From Sphingomonadales bacterium (GTDB lineage Bacteria > Pseudomonadota > Alphaproteobacteria > Sphingomonadales > Sphingomonadaceae), in contig JADJXT010000002.1 in assembly GCA_016720115.1 (NCBI GenBank), positions 1,134,501 through 1,198,500 of the forward strand: a stretch of DNA of 64,000 nt, in the 5' to 3' direction. Positions within the stretch are counted from its first letter, which is position 1. The number at the start of each line of letters is the position of its first letter. Shown here in pieces: positions 1 to 11,530 of the stretch. The notes beneath the pieces were generated by a model. That model made no database searches. It saw only the letters and a program-made list of their open reading frames with translations, and was not told the origin of the DNA. A program made the translations under genes and the position numbers.

Positions 1-905
1 ACAAGGCAGCGGCGCTCGCCGATCTGCCGCGTTTCGGATTGCCGGTCGTGATCAAGGCCGATGGCCTTGCAGCGGGCAAGGGCGTAATTATCGCGGAAAC
101 CGAAAGCGAAGCGCGCGAAGCCATCGAACATATGTTCGGCGGCGGCTTTGGCGATGCCGGGGCAGAGGTGGTGATCGAGGAGTTCATGACCGGCGAAGAA
201 GTCAGCTTCTTTGCCATCAGCGATGGAACCAATGTCGTCCCCTTCGGTTCCGCACAGGATCATAAACGCGTCGGCGATGGCGATACCGGGCCCAATACCG
301 GCGGCATGGGCGCCTATTCGCCCGCGCCGGTGTTCACCACGGCGCTTGAGGCAGAGGTTATGGAGCGCATCATACAGCCGACCGTCAGGGCGATGGCGCG
401 CGACGGGCGGCCCTATAGCGGCGTGTTTTTCGCCGGACTGATGCTGACGCCGCAAGGCCCCAAGCTGATCGAATATAATTGCCGCTTCGGCGATCCCGAA
501 TGCCAGGTGCTGATGATGCGCTTTCAGGGCGATCTGGTCGAACTGCTACTCGCCGCCGCAACTGATGGGGGGTTGTCCAAAGCCGCGCGTCCCAATCTGT
601 CGGACGACTATGCGCTGACAGTCGTGATGGCTGCGAACGGTTATCCGGGTACCCCGGAAAAGGGTGGGACTATCGCCTTTAAAAACGTTGGCGCTGCGCG
701 GATATTCCACGCCGGAACCGCCATGAACGATGGTCAATTGGTCGCAAATGGCGGCCGCGTTTTGAATGTTACAGCCATAGGCGCTACGGTAACCGAAGCG
801 CAGGCTTCGGCTTATGCTGCGGTCGATGCCATCGACTTTCCGACCGGTTTCTGCCGCCGCGACATTGGCTGGCGCGAAGTTGCGCGTGAGAAGACTGGCC
901 ACTGA
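1..905 (+). CDS. purD: Phosphoribosylamine-glycine ligase (GAR synthetase), 5' end missing
   Basis: This is the C-terminal two thirds or so of PurD, the ATP-grasp enzyme that joins phosphoribosylamine and glycine in step two of purine synthesis. The reading frame is open from the first bases (codons begin at position 3), so the gene starts upstream of the window; a TTG at 39 is an internal codon, not a start. Visible ATP-grasp features are the VVIKADGLAAGKGV nucleotide-binding stretch, EEFMTGEEVSFFAISDG, the GPNTGGMGAYSPAP loop, and LIEYNCRFGDPECQ with the metal-binding Glu and Asn. The C-terminal domain ends at TGH. Identification is firm; the full length is unknown. Confidence 0.96.
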   Translation, partial: KAAALADLPRFGLPVVIKADGLAAGKGVIIAETESEAREAIEHMFGGGFGDAGAEVVIEEFMTGEEVSFFAISDGTNVVPFGSAQDHKRVGDGDTGPNTGGMGAYSPAPVFTTALEAEVMERIIQPTVRAMARDGRPYSGVFFAGLMLTPQGPKLIEYNCRFGDPECQVLMMRFQGDLVELLLAAATDGGLSKAARPNLSDDYALTVVMAANGYPGTPEKGGTIAFKNVGAARIFHAGTAMNDGQLVANGGRVLNVTAIGATVTEAQASAYAAVDAIDFPTGFCRRDIGWREVAREKTGH

Positions 906-1007
906 ACGTCCTGTCGGTTGGTTAACCCCAATCACTGGACAGCGACGCATTGCCGACTAAGTTGCAACCAACCAGAATCGCCGATTTGAGCTGGAGGAAA
1001 ATTTCAA

Positions 1008-1916
1008 ATGGATTCGAGCGCACTCGTTTTTCTGATCATCGCCGTGGCGATTCTCGCCATCCTGTTTTTCATGTTCCCGCGCAAAAAGGCAGAGCCCCCC
1101 AAGGCCGCGCCAAAGATTGAGGCTCCAACGCAACCGGTGACGCCTCCGGCAACCCCGAAGGTAGCCGAGCCCGAACCCGTCGTTGCACAACCGGCACCGC
1201 TGATGGATAGCGCCGCTGCAAAGCCCAAGGCAAAAGCGCCTGCGGCAAAGACACCCGCCAAGGCGAAGGCCGCACCGGTCAAGGCCAAAGCCGCACCCGC
1301 GCCAAAGGCTGAACCCAAGGCCAAAGCGGCAGCGCCGAAAAAGGCCAAGGTTGCGCCCAAGGTGGCCCCGAAGGCGAAGGCTGTTGCAGTGCCGAAACCA
1401 AAGGCCGAGGCAAAAGCCAAGGCCGCTACGCCTGCCAAAGCGAAAGCCGAGCCCAAGGCCAAGGCGGCAGAGCCTGTAAAGGCCAAAGACGCACCAAAAG
1501 CCAAAGCTGCTGCACCGGCGAAGGCAAAGGCCGCACCTGCCCCGGCACCCAAGAAGGTGGCTGCGAAAAAGGACGTCGCGCCCAAGGCGAAGGCCGAAGC
1601 AAAGGCAGCACCGAAACCGAAGGCCGCCGCGCCAAAGGCTGCATCCAAACCCGCCATTCCCGACAATATCGAATTGCTGAAGGGCGTCGGCCCGAAACTG
1701 GTGGCTCAGCTCAAGTCGCTGGGTATCACCAGCCTTGACCAGATTGCCAACTGGACGTCCGCCGACATTGCCGACATCGATCCGAAACTCGGTGTTTTCA
1801 CCGGCCGCATCGGGCGCGACAACTGGGTCGATCAGGCAAAATTGCTCGTCGCGGGCGACGTTGCCGGTTTCGAAAAGAAATATGGCGCATTGGGCAGCGA
1901 AATTACCAAGGGGTGA
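1008..1916 (+). CDS. Membrane-anchored Ala/Lys/Pro-rich protein with C-terminal helix-hairpin-helix domain
   Basis: 302 aa in three parts. Residues about 5-24 form one hydrophobic helix (ALVFLIIAVAILAILFFMFP). Residues about 30-215 are a low-complexity linker of Ala, Lys and Pro with repeating KAKA/KAEPKAK units, strongly positive and histone-H1-like. Residues about 218-300 form a globular domain opening IELLKGVGPKLVAQLKSLGI, a helix-hairpin-helix of the kind found in proteins annotated as flap-endonuclease-1-like H3TH (COG3743). The start has a clear Shine-Dalgarno (GGAGGAAA). The layout suggests an inner-membrane anchor holding a nucleic-acid-binding domain by a basic tether. No catalytic motif is evident, so nuclease activity should not be assumed. 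Confidence 0.8.
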   Translation: MDSSALVFLIIAVAILAILFFMFPRKKAEPPKAAPKIEAPTQPVTPPATPKVAEPEPVVAQPAPLMDSAAAKPKAKAPAAKTPAKAKAAPVKAKAAPAPKAEPKAKAAAPKKAKVAPKVAPKAKAVAVPKPKAEAKAKAATPAKAKAEPKAKAAEPVKAKDAPKAKAAAPAKAKAAPAPAPKKVAAKKDVAPKAKAEAKAAPKPKAAAPKAASKPAIPDNIELLKGVGPKLVAQLKSLGITSLDQIANWTSADIADIDPKLGVFTGRIGRDNWVDQAKLLVAGDVAGFEKKYGALGSEITKG

Positions 1917-1950
1917 TGGCAGCCGCGATCAGCGCGGCACATCGAGAGCG

Positions 1951-1990
1951 AAAGGCGGGGTCGAAAGACGCCCGCCTTTTTCTTTGCCTC
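1951..1990. terminator. Rho-independent terminator between convergent genes
   Basis: A perfect 9-bp stem AAAGGCGGG / CCCGCCTTT (1951-1959 and 1971-1979) with an 11-nt loop is followed by a T-rich tract. It sits between the stop of the helix-hairpin-helix gene and the stop of the convergent acylase gene, and the A-run on the left arm could serve the opposite strand. Confidence 0.8.
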
Positions 1991-4100
1991 AAGGGCGGTA
2001 TCGCCGTTTGGCATTCCTGACCGCGTCAGCCCATTCGAAATGCACCGGTTTGAACTTGCCCGCGACATAGAGCTTCATCTGGTCGGTATAATGCGGGGAG
2101 TCGGGGCGATTGGTCGCCGCACCATAAGGCTGGATCGATTCCGAAATCACCTTCCCTGCCTTGTCCCAGCGCACCAGCATGATGAAGCTGTCGCCGTGGC
2201 GCACGCGCATCTTGCCGTCGGTCTGGTCCATGTCCCACATCGTCGTCGCGCGCAGCGTATCGGCGCCCCCCACTAACGGCAGATCAACCTTGCCGCGGCG
2301 CAGCCGCTGGATATCGCCCAGCGCCGGATCGAGCCGCCCGAAACGCTCGCTGAACTCCTCCACCGTCTTTTGCAGCGTCTCGCGCGGGTCGGGGAGCGGA
2401 TCGTTGCGCCAGTTGGCGCGCGAAGCATGGCGGATCAGCCGCTCGGCCAACGCGTCTGCTCTGCCCTTGCCGTCGCTCGACCAATCCCATCCGCGCAGCA
2501 GCCTCTGTGCCTCGGCCAGCTTCGCATCGCCTTTGGCGTCAACGGCGAGCAGCCTGTCCATCCACGGCTTCACCCAGCCTGATTTGGTGTAACGGGTGTC
2601 CATCTTGATCGCGAGCAGCTCTTCCGGAGTGATCGAGCGGTCGTTCATCATCAGCCCGGTGCCCATCAACCCGCGATTGGTCATGCCCAGTTCGATGCCA
2701 AGATAAGGCGACTGGCCCGCCGGATCGATTTCCGAACCCGGCCCTGCCGCCAGATAGGGGGTGTTGTTGGCATTTTGCACAAAGCCCGATGCCGGGCTGA
2801 CGACTTTGGGGAAGCGATCGAACGGCACCGGGCCCTTCCACAAAGGTGCGGAACGATCGCCAGGCAGCACCTTGGTATAGTCAAAACCCGGCTTCCGGTC
2901 TGGGAACAGCGCGTTGTAGATATAAGCGATGCGCCCGGTCTTGTCGGCATAGATGAAATTGGTGCCGGTGATCCCGCCGGTCGACATCGACCGTGCCCAT
3001 TCGTCCCAATTGGTCGCCTTGGTGTTGCGGTAATATTGCTCGACCGCCTTCACATTGTCGATTCCCGCATAGCGGATTGCGAAGGCCCCTTGGTCGTTTC
3101 GGATCACTGGGCCGTGCACCGAACGATAGAGGGTCTGCGGGACGGGGATCGTGAACCAGCCGAATTTGACCGGCAGCCAGACGCGCGTTTCTTCCAGTGG
3201 CAGCCATTGGCCGTCATAGCGATATTTGTCGCCTGCCTCATTCAGCACCAGCCTGTAGACATCGACCAGATCGGGACGGTTTACGGTATTGGTCCAGCCC
3301 AGATGCCGGTTATGACCAAGAAGGACGAAGGGCGATCCCGGGAAAAGCGCGCCTGCCATGTCGAGCCCCTCGCCCGAATGCACCACCGCCTCATACCAGG
3401 CGACCTGTCCTTCCAATGGCTGGTGCGAATTGGAAACCAGCCAGGTCTTGCCGTCGGCCATCCGGCTGGGCGCAACCGCCCAGGCATTGGAGCCGTTCAT
3501 TTCGGGATCGCGGCCGATCGGCGTCATCGCAGCGGCGCTTTCATTGGGCGGGGCCTCTCCCGCGACGAGCCTGCCGATATAATTGTCGAGCCCATAGAAA
3601 AACGGTGCGCGCAGCACGAAACCGGCGACAATGTCTTTCCCGTTTACCGGAAACAGTTTCGGCAACCGCACCTCTTCGGGATGCTTTTCGGCATAATGGT
3701 TGAGCCCGGCGGCATAGCCATCGAGCACGGCGCGGACATCGGCGGGAATTTCCGCATAGCGCCGCTCGACCGTGTCGCGCACGCCGAGCAGGTGATAGAC
3801 ATAATCGACCTGCGCCCCATCCTGCCCGGCGAGCGCGCCATAGCGCCCGCGCGTCATCGCGACGACTTCCTCGATGGTCGCGAAATCGTCTTCCGAATGC
3901 GCGAAGGCAAGCCCATAGGCGGCATCGGCATCGCTCTTGCCATTGATGTGCGGGACACCGAAACCGTCGCGGACGATCTCGACATCATAGCTTCGGGCCG
4001 CAGGCGGTGCTGCTGGCTCCGCAGCCAGCGGCTCCCACAGCAGCGAAGCGGTGCCAAGCAGGCCGATGACAGCCGCGCCTCCCCAAAGCCATTTGCGCAT
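1989..4100 (-). CDS. Exported penicillin-acylase family amidase (Ntn-hydrolase), acylase type
   Basis: 703 aa from the chosen ATG at 4100, which has a GGAGGA Shine-Dalgarno 6 nt upstream; an ATG at 4157 would add 19 residues before the signal peptide. Residues 1-28 are a signal peptide (MRKWLWGGAAVIGLLGTASL). The family makes an inactive precursor that cleaves itself before a nucleophilic Ser; here that is Ser204 in MNGSNAWAVAP, so the small chain is about 175 aa and the large chain about 500 aa. Further family landmarks are VSNSHQPLEGQVAWYEAVVH and LLGHNRHLGWTNT. Relatives hydrolyse the amide bond of acyl-homoserine lactones, cephalosporins or penicillins, and the substrate cannot be told from sequence alone. 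It is monocistronic and convergent with its neighbour. Confidence 0.9.
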   Translation of the reverse strand: MRKWLWGGAAVIGLLGTASLLWEPLAAEPAAPPAARSYDVEIVRDGFGVPHINGKSDADAAYGLAFAHSEDDFATIEEVVAMTRGRYGALAGQDGAQVDYVYHLLGVRDTVERRYAEIPADVRAVLDGYAAGLNHYAEKHPEEVRLPKLFPVNGKDIVAGFVLRAPFFYGLDNYIGRLVAGEAPPNESAAAMTPIGRDPEMNGSNAWAVAPSRMADGKTWLVSNSHQPLEGQVAWYEAVVHSGEGLDMAGALFPGSPFVLLGHNRHLGWTNTVNRPDLVDVYRLVLNEAGDKYRYDGQWLPLEETRVWLPVKFGWFTIPVPQTLYRSVHGPVIRNDQGAFAIRYAGIDNVKAVEQYYRNTKATNWDEWARSMSTGGITGTNFIYADKTGRIAYIYNALFPDRKPGFDYTKVLPGDRSAPLWKGPVPFDRFPKVVSPASGFVQNANNTPYLAAGPGSEIDPAGQSPYLGIELGMTNRGLMGTGLMMNDRSITPEELLAIKMDTRYTKSGWVKPWMDRLLAVDAKGDAKLAEAQRLLRGWDWSSDGKGRADALAERLIRHASRANWRNDPLPDPRETLQKTVEEFSERFGRLDPALGDIQRLRRGKVDLPLVGGADTLRATTMWDMDQTDGKMRVRHGDSFIMLVRWDKAGKVISESIQPYGAATNRPDSPHYTDQMKLYVAGKFKPVHFEWADAVRNAKRRYRP

Positions 4101-4207
4101 CGATTTCCTCCCGCTAATTGTCATTCGTCGAATGCTGTCTTGCCGCAGCCGCTGCATCGCCTAGAGCCTCATTGATATAAGAGTTTCAGGGAAAGGAAAG
4201 TTACCCC

Positions 4208-5764
4208 ATGCGTCGTCACATGATTGCCCTCATTCTTGCCGCAACCAGCCTGCCTGCGCTGGCGCAGGGCGTGCCTGCCGGGTCGGGGGTCGAGCCGTCG
4301 ACCGTCGCCAATACACAGACCCGCCCGATAGCATTCGCGACCCGTGCCGCCGATGATGGCATACTGGTTTTCCTGATGCGCGATACGGCATTGCCCACCG
4401 GCGTTCTGGACAGCGCAGCCGAAACAGTCGTCAAGGCAGCGATCGCCAATGCAAAATTCGAAGGCAAGGACGGCAGCGAACTGACATTGCGCGGCATCGG
4501 TCGCCACGCGCGCATCGATCTGGTCGGCATCGGCAGTGGCAGTGACGCGGCAGACCGGCTGCGCCGCGCTGGCGGACGCGTGGCGCAGCAATTGCGCAAC
4601 GAACCGCATCCGGTGAGCATCGTGGGTGCGGCCAGCGACGAGGCGGCTACCATCGCATTGGGGTACAGCCTCGGCCAGTACCGGTTCGACCGGTACAAGA
4701 CGGTAGGGAAATCTGCGCCTTCGGTGCAGCCCGCCACCATCGTCGTCGGCGATGTCCGCAGCGCCGAAGCCGAATGGAAATCGCGCGGCGCGGCACTGGC
4801 CGAAGGCGTGACGCTGACCCGCGACCTTTCGACCGAACCTGCAAATGTCATCTACCCCGAAAGCTTTGTCGCGCGCGTGCGCGAAGCCTTTGCAGGCGTG
4901 CCGGGGGTGAAGATCGAAGTGCTGGATGAAGCCGCGATGCGGCGGCTGAATATGGGCACACTTGTCGGGGTGGGGCAGGGCTCGCGCCGCCCTTCGCGCC
5001 TGATGCTGGTGCAGTATAGCGGCGGCAGCGGCGCACCGGTGGCACTGGTCGGCAAGGGCATCACCTTCGACAGCGGCGGCATCTCGATCAAGCCCAATTC
5101 GGGGATGTGGGAAATGAAATCCGACATGGCAGGTGCCGCCTCGACCGTGGGCGCGGTGCTGTCGCTTGCAAAGTCGCGCGCGCCTGTAAACGTCATGGCG
5201 GTTGCCGCCCTGGCCGAGAATATGCCCGGCGGGAACGCCCAGCGTCCGGGCGATGTCGTGCGCACCTATAGCGGCAAGACCATCGAGGTGATGAACACCG
5301 ATGCCGAAGGGCGGCTCGTGCTCGCCGATGCCAATGAATATGTCATCGCCAATTACAGGCCCGCCGCGCTGGTCAATATCGCGACGCTGACAGGGGCGGT
5401 GGGCAATGCGCTGGGCAGCGACTATGCCGGGCTGTTCGCGCGCGACGAAGCCGTTGCGGCGCAGATGACAGCTGCCGGAAAGGCGGTCGGCGAAGAAGTC
5501 TGGCAATTGCCGCTTCATCCCAACCACGACAAGACGATGAAATCCGACATCGCCGACATCAAGAACTCCGCCGAAGGCGGCAAGCCGGGTGCGAGCCTGG
5601 GCGCAGCCTTTATCGGTTACTTCGTCGATCCGGCGACACCTTGGGCGCATCTCGACATTGCGGGCGTCAACTGGGCCGACAGCAGCGACGATGTGACGCC
5701 AAAAGGCGCGTCAGGCTGGGGCGTGCGCATTCTCGACGAATTTGTCCGCAACTGGAAACGGTGA
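4208..5764 (+). CDS. pepA: Leucyl aminopeptidase (M17), with signal peptide
   Basis: 518 aa. It opens with a signal peptide (MIALILAATSLPALAQG, residues 5-21), which points to export; classical PepA is cytosolic. Residues about 40-190 form the N-terminal domain, and the catalytic M17 domain follows. Metal and catalytic residues are present: Lys283 and Asp288 in VGKGITFDSGG, and Asp365, Glu367 and Arg369 in MNTDAEGRLVLAD. It should therefore be an active two-metal exopeptidase that removes N-terminal residues from peptides. The start at 4208 follows AGGAAAG; an internal Met5 is possible. It is divergent from the exported acylase across about 107 bp, so the two extracytoplasmic hydrolases share an upstream region. 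Confidence 0.94.
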   Translation: MRRHMIALILAATSLPALAQGVPAGSGVEPSTVANTQTRPIAFATRAADDGILVFLMRDTALPTGVLDSAAETVVKAAIANAKFEGKDGSELTLRGIGRHARIDLVGIGSGSDAADRLRRAGGRVAQQLRNEPHPVSIVGAASDEAATIALGYSLGQYRFDRYKTVGKSAPSVQPATIVVGDVRSAEAEWKSRGAALAEGVTLTRDLSTEPANVIYPESFVARVREAFAGVPGVKIEVLDEAAMRRLNMGTLVGVGQGSRRPSRLMLVQYSGGSGAPVALVGKGITFDSGGISIKPNSGMWEMKSDMAGAASTVGAVLSLAKSRAPVNVMAVAALAENMPGGNAQRPGDVVRTYSGKTIEVMNTDAEGRLVLADANEYVIANYRPAALVNIATLTGAVGNALGSDYAGLFARDEAVAAQMTAAGKAVGEEVWQLPLHPNHDKTMKSDIADIKNSAEGGKPGASLGAAFIGYFVDPATPWAHLDIAGVNWADSSDDVTPKGASGWGVRILDEFVRNWKR

Positions 5765-5812
5765 GGCCTTCTCCCCTCCCCGCTTGTGGGAGGGGAAATT
5801 CTACCACACCCC

Positions 5813-5840
5813 CTTGTGTTGCAAATATGCAACATTATAT
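5813..5840 (+). promoter_or_regulatory. Putative sigma32 (RpoH) heat-shock promoter of clpB
   Basis: CTTG at 5813-5816, a 17-nt spacer, then ATTATAT at 5834-5840. The alphaproteobacterial RpoH consensus is CTTG-N17/18-CYTATNT, so only the first -10 base and none of the -35 core differs. It lies about 60 bp before the clpB ATG. The spacer contains an inverted repeat TTGCA-AATA-TGCAA. This is a motif match only. Confidence 0.6.
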
Positions 5841-5899
5841 CTTGGAAAGAGGCTTCCTAAATCAGTTCAGGGGAAGCGCCGAGAAACGAGGGACAGGGT

Positions 5900-8479
<2,580 letters not shown>

Positions 8480-8482
8480 GCG

Positions 8483-9763
8483 CTAATCGACGGTGGCCGC
8501 AGTGGCGTAGCTCGTTGCTGCGGTCAGCCTGAAGAATTCCTGAAGCAGCTTGCGCTCTTCGGGCTGGATATGCGGGTTCCAGACATCGAAAATCAGGATG
8601 GCGCGCGGTTCGTCGCTGTCGTTCCAGGCTTCGTGATCGATGGTGTCGTCGAAGGCGAAGGCAGTTCCATATTTCCACTCGCGCGTCTCGCCCCCCACGC
8701 GGAAACCGCAACCCGGCGGGATGACCAGCGGCAGGTGGACGATCGCGCGCACATTGGTGACGCCGGTATGCGCGGGCAGCCGGGTGTGCGGGCGCAGGAT
8801 CGAGAAGAAGACACTGGGCGAGCGCCCTGGAATGTCGCAGATGGGCAGGCTATCGATGATCTTGCCGGTTTCGGGGCACCGCGCATAGGCTTCCTCGACG
8901 CGCTCACCATGCCGCCAGAAGAAATAGGCGCTCCAGTCGAGCGACTTGTCGAGGCTGCTCCACTTGTTTTCCGGCGTGCCATCCTTGAGCGTGACATAGG
9001 GCGAGAAGCCCTCCGCGCCGCGCCATAATTCGCGAAATTCGGCGGCGATGATGTCGCTCTTGGCTTCCAGTTCGGCCATCCACGGGAAATGGCGGCGATC
9101 GAAAAACTCGTCTTCGGGAAGGAAGGGATAATGCAGCCCGGCGCATTCGTTATGGAAGATGCGTCGTCGCCCGAGCGCGACATCTAGACAGGCATCGAAG
9201 CGGCGGCGGTCTGGCAGCGGCACTGCTTCGCGCGATGCGCTCAGCCCGCCCTCCAATATCTCCGCCAGCGCCGCAGTGTGTTGCGCGATCTGGTCCGCCG
9301 CCTGTCGGGTCAGCGCGTCGAGCTGCGCCGTCCGCTCGGGCAGCGCCGCCGCGATTCCGTGCACCGCGGTCCAGTGCTGTAGCGCGTCGCCCTTTTCCCC
9401 TAGCCGCTCGTGCAGTTCGGCGAGCCGCAAATTTGCGGTCAGGTTGACCCGGTCCAGTTCGAGCGCGGACTGGAGCGCCTGGCGTTCGCCCGCGTCATCG
9501 CCTGCACCGCGACATGCAGTCGCCAGATTGACAAGCAGGGCAGGCGCGGCAGGGTCCGCCTTTGCCGCACGACCAAAAAATTGCTGCGCTGACGAGAATT
9601 CGGACGCAGCTAGGGCCACCATGCCGCGTGCATTGAGCAGCATCGGATCGTCGGGTGTCTTGGCCAGCGCCCCGTCAAGCAGTTTGCGCGCAGCCGCTTC
9701 ATCGCCGCGCTGACGGGCGACCGCCACCGCCTGCAATATCGACGTTACCCCCTCCGTCGCCAT
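8483..9763 (-). CDS. TPR-containing aspartyl/asparaginyl beta-hydroxylase
   Basis: 426 aa. Residues about 1-150 form TPR-like helical repeats (RQRGDEAAARKLLDGALA, LNARGMVALAASEFSSAQQF). Residues about 230-410 form a cupin-type 2-oxoglutarate/Fe(II) dioxygenase of the AspH family. The iron ligands are His332 (PAHTGVTN) and His377 (DHEAWN), and Arg387 (EPRAILIFDVW) would bind 2-oxoglutarate; the 45- and 10-residue spacing matches the family. Relatives hydroxylate Asp/Asn side chains of proteins or peptides. It follows a small exported protein on the same strand (31-bp gap) and faces a sulfotransferase-like gene and a TonB receptor, suggesting a common task. The substrate is unknown. Confidence 0.88.
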   Translation of the reverse strand: MATEGVTSILQAVAVARQRGDEAAARKLLDGALAKTPDDPMLLNARGMVALAASEFSSAQQFFGRAAKADPAAPALLVNLATACRGAGDDAGERQALQSALELDRVNLTANLRLAELHERLGEKGDALQHWTAVHGIAAALPERTAQLDALTRQAADQIAQHTAALAEILEGGLSASREAVPLPDRRRFDACLDVALGRRRIFHNECAGLHYPFLPEDEFFDRRHFPWMAELEAKSDIIAAEFRELWRGAEGFSPYVTLKDGTPENKWSSLDKSLDWSAYFFWRHGERVEEAYARCPETGKIIDSLPICDIPGRSPSVFFSILRPHTRLPAHTGVTNVRAIVHLPLVIPPGCGFRVGGETREWKYGTAFAFDDTIDHEAWNDSDEPRAILIFDVWNPHIQPEERKLLQEFFRLTAATSYATAATVD

Positions 9764-9794
9764 TTAGATCGATCCTGTCAGCCAGCGCTCCGGT

Positions 9795-10088
9795 TCAATT
9801 GGTTGTCACGCCGCTGGCGTTGTCGCTGCGCAGGCGTTCGCCGCGCGCGCGCGCCGCTTCGGCAATGCGTTCCCATTGCGCGCGGGTGTAGCATTTCTTG
9901 CTTTTCTTCACCAGCGAACCGGTTTCGGCAACCTTGCGGCAGATGATCGGATCACCATCGGGAGTGACCTTGTCGGCTTCGACCGCCGCTTTGGGCGCGT
10001 CGCTGCCCTGTACGACTGCGGGGAGCGAGGCCAGAACCAGCGCAGAGACGAATGCGGCAGCATTCCGGGAGAAAAAGGCATTTTTCAT
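9795..10088 (-). CDS. Small exported protein of unknown function
   Basis: 97 aa from the ATG at 10088, which follows AAGGAAA; a longer frame upstream lacks a ribosome site. Residues 1-26 are a signal peptide (AAAFVSALVLASLPAVVQGS). The mature part, about 70 aa, contains two Cys (IICRKVAETGSLVKKSKKC) 18 residues apart followed by an amphipathic Arg/Ala helix (AQWERIAEAARARGERLR). The two Cys could form a periplasmic disulfide. It lies just upstream of the TPR-hydroxylase gene and is probably co-transcribed with it. Proteins with this Cys-(x)n-KKC-YTRAQWE pattern are typical hypothetical proteins of sphingomonads; I cannot assign a function. Confidence 0.75.
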   Translation of the reverse strand: MKNAFFSRNAAAFVSALVLASLPAVVQGSDAPKAAVEADKVTPDGDPIICRKVAETGSLVKKSKKCYTRAQWERIAEAARARGERLRSDNASGVTTN

Positions 10089-10212
10089 TGTTCGTTTCCT
10101 TGGACTGCAAAGGCTATGCAACGCCTCTATTGGCAAGGACGCTATCATAAGGCATTGCAGCGCGAAAGCGGTTTCCGATTGCCCGATGACCGCGATATTC
10201 TGTGGAGTCAGG

Positions 10213-11232
10213 ATGCAGTTTCCCGATGTTGCCACCATCGTCCGCGATCCGTCCTGGCTGGCGCATCGCTATGACGCCGCCGGGGACCGCATCCAGTTCG
10301 TGCCCGCCGACCGCGAAGCCCATGCGCACGCCACCTTCCTGACCGACGAGTTTCTGCACGGCCATGATCGGCCTGCGGTCATCCGGCGCAGCGACGCCAT
10401 TCCCGCGATGGCGGCCCCGGCGCCGGTGCATTTCATCTTTCATTCGGCCTATTGCTGCTCGACCCTGCTCGCGCGCGCCTTCGATGTGCCCGGCCTTGCC
10501 TTCGCGCTGAAAGAGCCTTCGATCCTCAACGACCTGTCCGGCTGGCGCAGGCGCGGGGCACCGCCCGCTGCTGTGGCCGATGCGCTGCGCTTGTCGCTGG
10601 GGTTGCTCGGCAAGCCCTTTGAAAGCGGTGAGCAGATCGTCATCAAGCCGTCGAATGTCATCAATGCGCTGGCACCCGCGATGCTCGCCACGCTGCCTGC
10701 CGCGCGCGCGCTTTTGCTCTATACGCCGCTGCCCAATTATCTGGCCTCGATTGCCAAAAAGGGCATGTGGGGGCGGTTGTGGGTGCGCGAGCTGTTCGTC
10801 AAGCTGACCCGTGACGGGCTCACCGATTACGGTTTTTCTGCTGACGACATCCTCCAGCAGACCGACCTGCAAATCGCCGCAATCGGCTGGCTGGCGCAAC
10901 ACAGGGCATTCGCTGCACTCTGCGCCCGTTTCGGTCCAGACCGGGTGGCCACGCTGCAAAGCGAAAGGCTGCTCGCCGATCCGCAGGCAGGCGTGACGGC
11001 CCTGGCGCAGTTTTACGGCATCGATGCCGATTCAAGATTGCAGGCGCATGTCCAGTCTGTGTTCGGCACACATTCCAAAACGGGCGAAAGCTTCAGCCGC
11101 GATGCGCGCGAGTCCGAACATGTGGGCAGCCTTGCCGCCCACGCCGAAGAGGTCGAAAAAGTCGTGATCTGGGCCGAAGCGGTTGCGAAGGCCGCAGGCC
11201 AGCCGATGGAACTGCCGCTGGCGCTTCGCTGA
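10213..11232 (+). CDS. Sulfotransferase-like P-loop protein
   Basis: 339 aa from the ATG at 10213 (preceded by GGAGTCAGG); the open frame extends upstream into the divergent gene but has no better start. After about 70 residues comes VHFIFHSAYCCSTLLARAFD, which resembles the PAPS-binding loop of sulfotransferases (strand, SxxCCST loop, helix), then KEPSILNDL and VIKPSNVINAL, which fit the later 3'-phosphate-binding region. This family typically lacks detailed characterisation. It is divergent from the exported protein and hydroxylase genes across 124 bp, and a TonB-dependent receptor lies beyond it. Sulfotransferase function is inferred from the loop only. Confidence 0.6.
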   Translation: MQFPDVATIVRDPSWLAHRYDAAGDRIQFVPADREAHAHATFLTDEFLHGHDRPAVIRRSDAIPAMAAPAPVHFIFHSAYCCSTLLARAFDVPGLAFALKEPSILNDLSGWRRRGAPPAAVADALRLSLGLLGKPFESGEQIVIKPSNVINALAPAMLATLPAARALLLYTPLPNYLASIAKKGMWGRLWVRELFVKLTRDGLTDYGFSADDILQQTDLQIAAIGWLAQHRAFAALCARFGPDRVATLQSERLLADPQAGVTALAQFYGIDADSRLQAHVQSVFGTHSKTGESFSRDARESEHVGSLAAHAEEVEKVVIWAEAVAKAAGQPMELPLALR

Positions 11233-11275
11233 GCCGGGCGATTGCGGGATGGGTTTTGGCGTCGCTTATAGCGAC

Positions 11276-11411
11276 GCAAGGCACGAAGACACGAAGATGG
11301 GCACTTGCCCGAAGGGCATTTCCCTCATTCGGGATTGCCTGAATTTCGATGAAATTATTTGAAGGCGCTTCGCGCAATTTTGCGTGCCCCCTTCGTGTCT
11401 TCGTGTCTTGC
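11276..11411. repeat. Inverted repeat of the CACGAAGACACGAAG family
   Basis: Two 21-nt arms, 11276-11296 and 11391-11411, carry CACGAAGACACGAAG and its reverse complement and differ at one position. The DNA between them is non-coding. The same unit flanks another gap at 34217-34363, so this is a dispersed repeat. A separate perfect palindrome AAGCCCGCTAGCGGGCTT follows at 11412-11429. Confidence 0.75.
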
Positions 11412-11473
11412 AAGCCCGCTAGCGGGCTTGCCCTCATCAACCCGGATCCAGGTGCAGCCGCCCCCCATGACCC

Positions 11474-11506
11474 CAAAAACAAAGGGCGGGTCAATGACCC
11501 GCCCTC
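11474..11506 (-). terminator. Rho-independent terminator of the TonB-dependent receptor gene
   Basis: GGGCGGGTC at 11484-11492 pairs with GACCCGCCC at 11496-11504 around an AAT loop. Read on the minus strand it is followed by TTTGTTTTTG. It lies 25 bp past the receptor stop codon. Confidence 0.8.
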
Positions 11507-11530
11507 CGCTATCATTCGATTGAACCGCTA

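Noticed and set aside
4169..5650. 493-codon frame antisense to pepA
   Set aside because: Composition rich in His, Arg and Gly without any domain; pepA has complete catalytic motifs.
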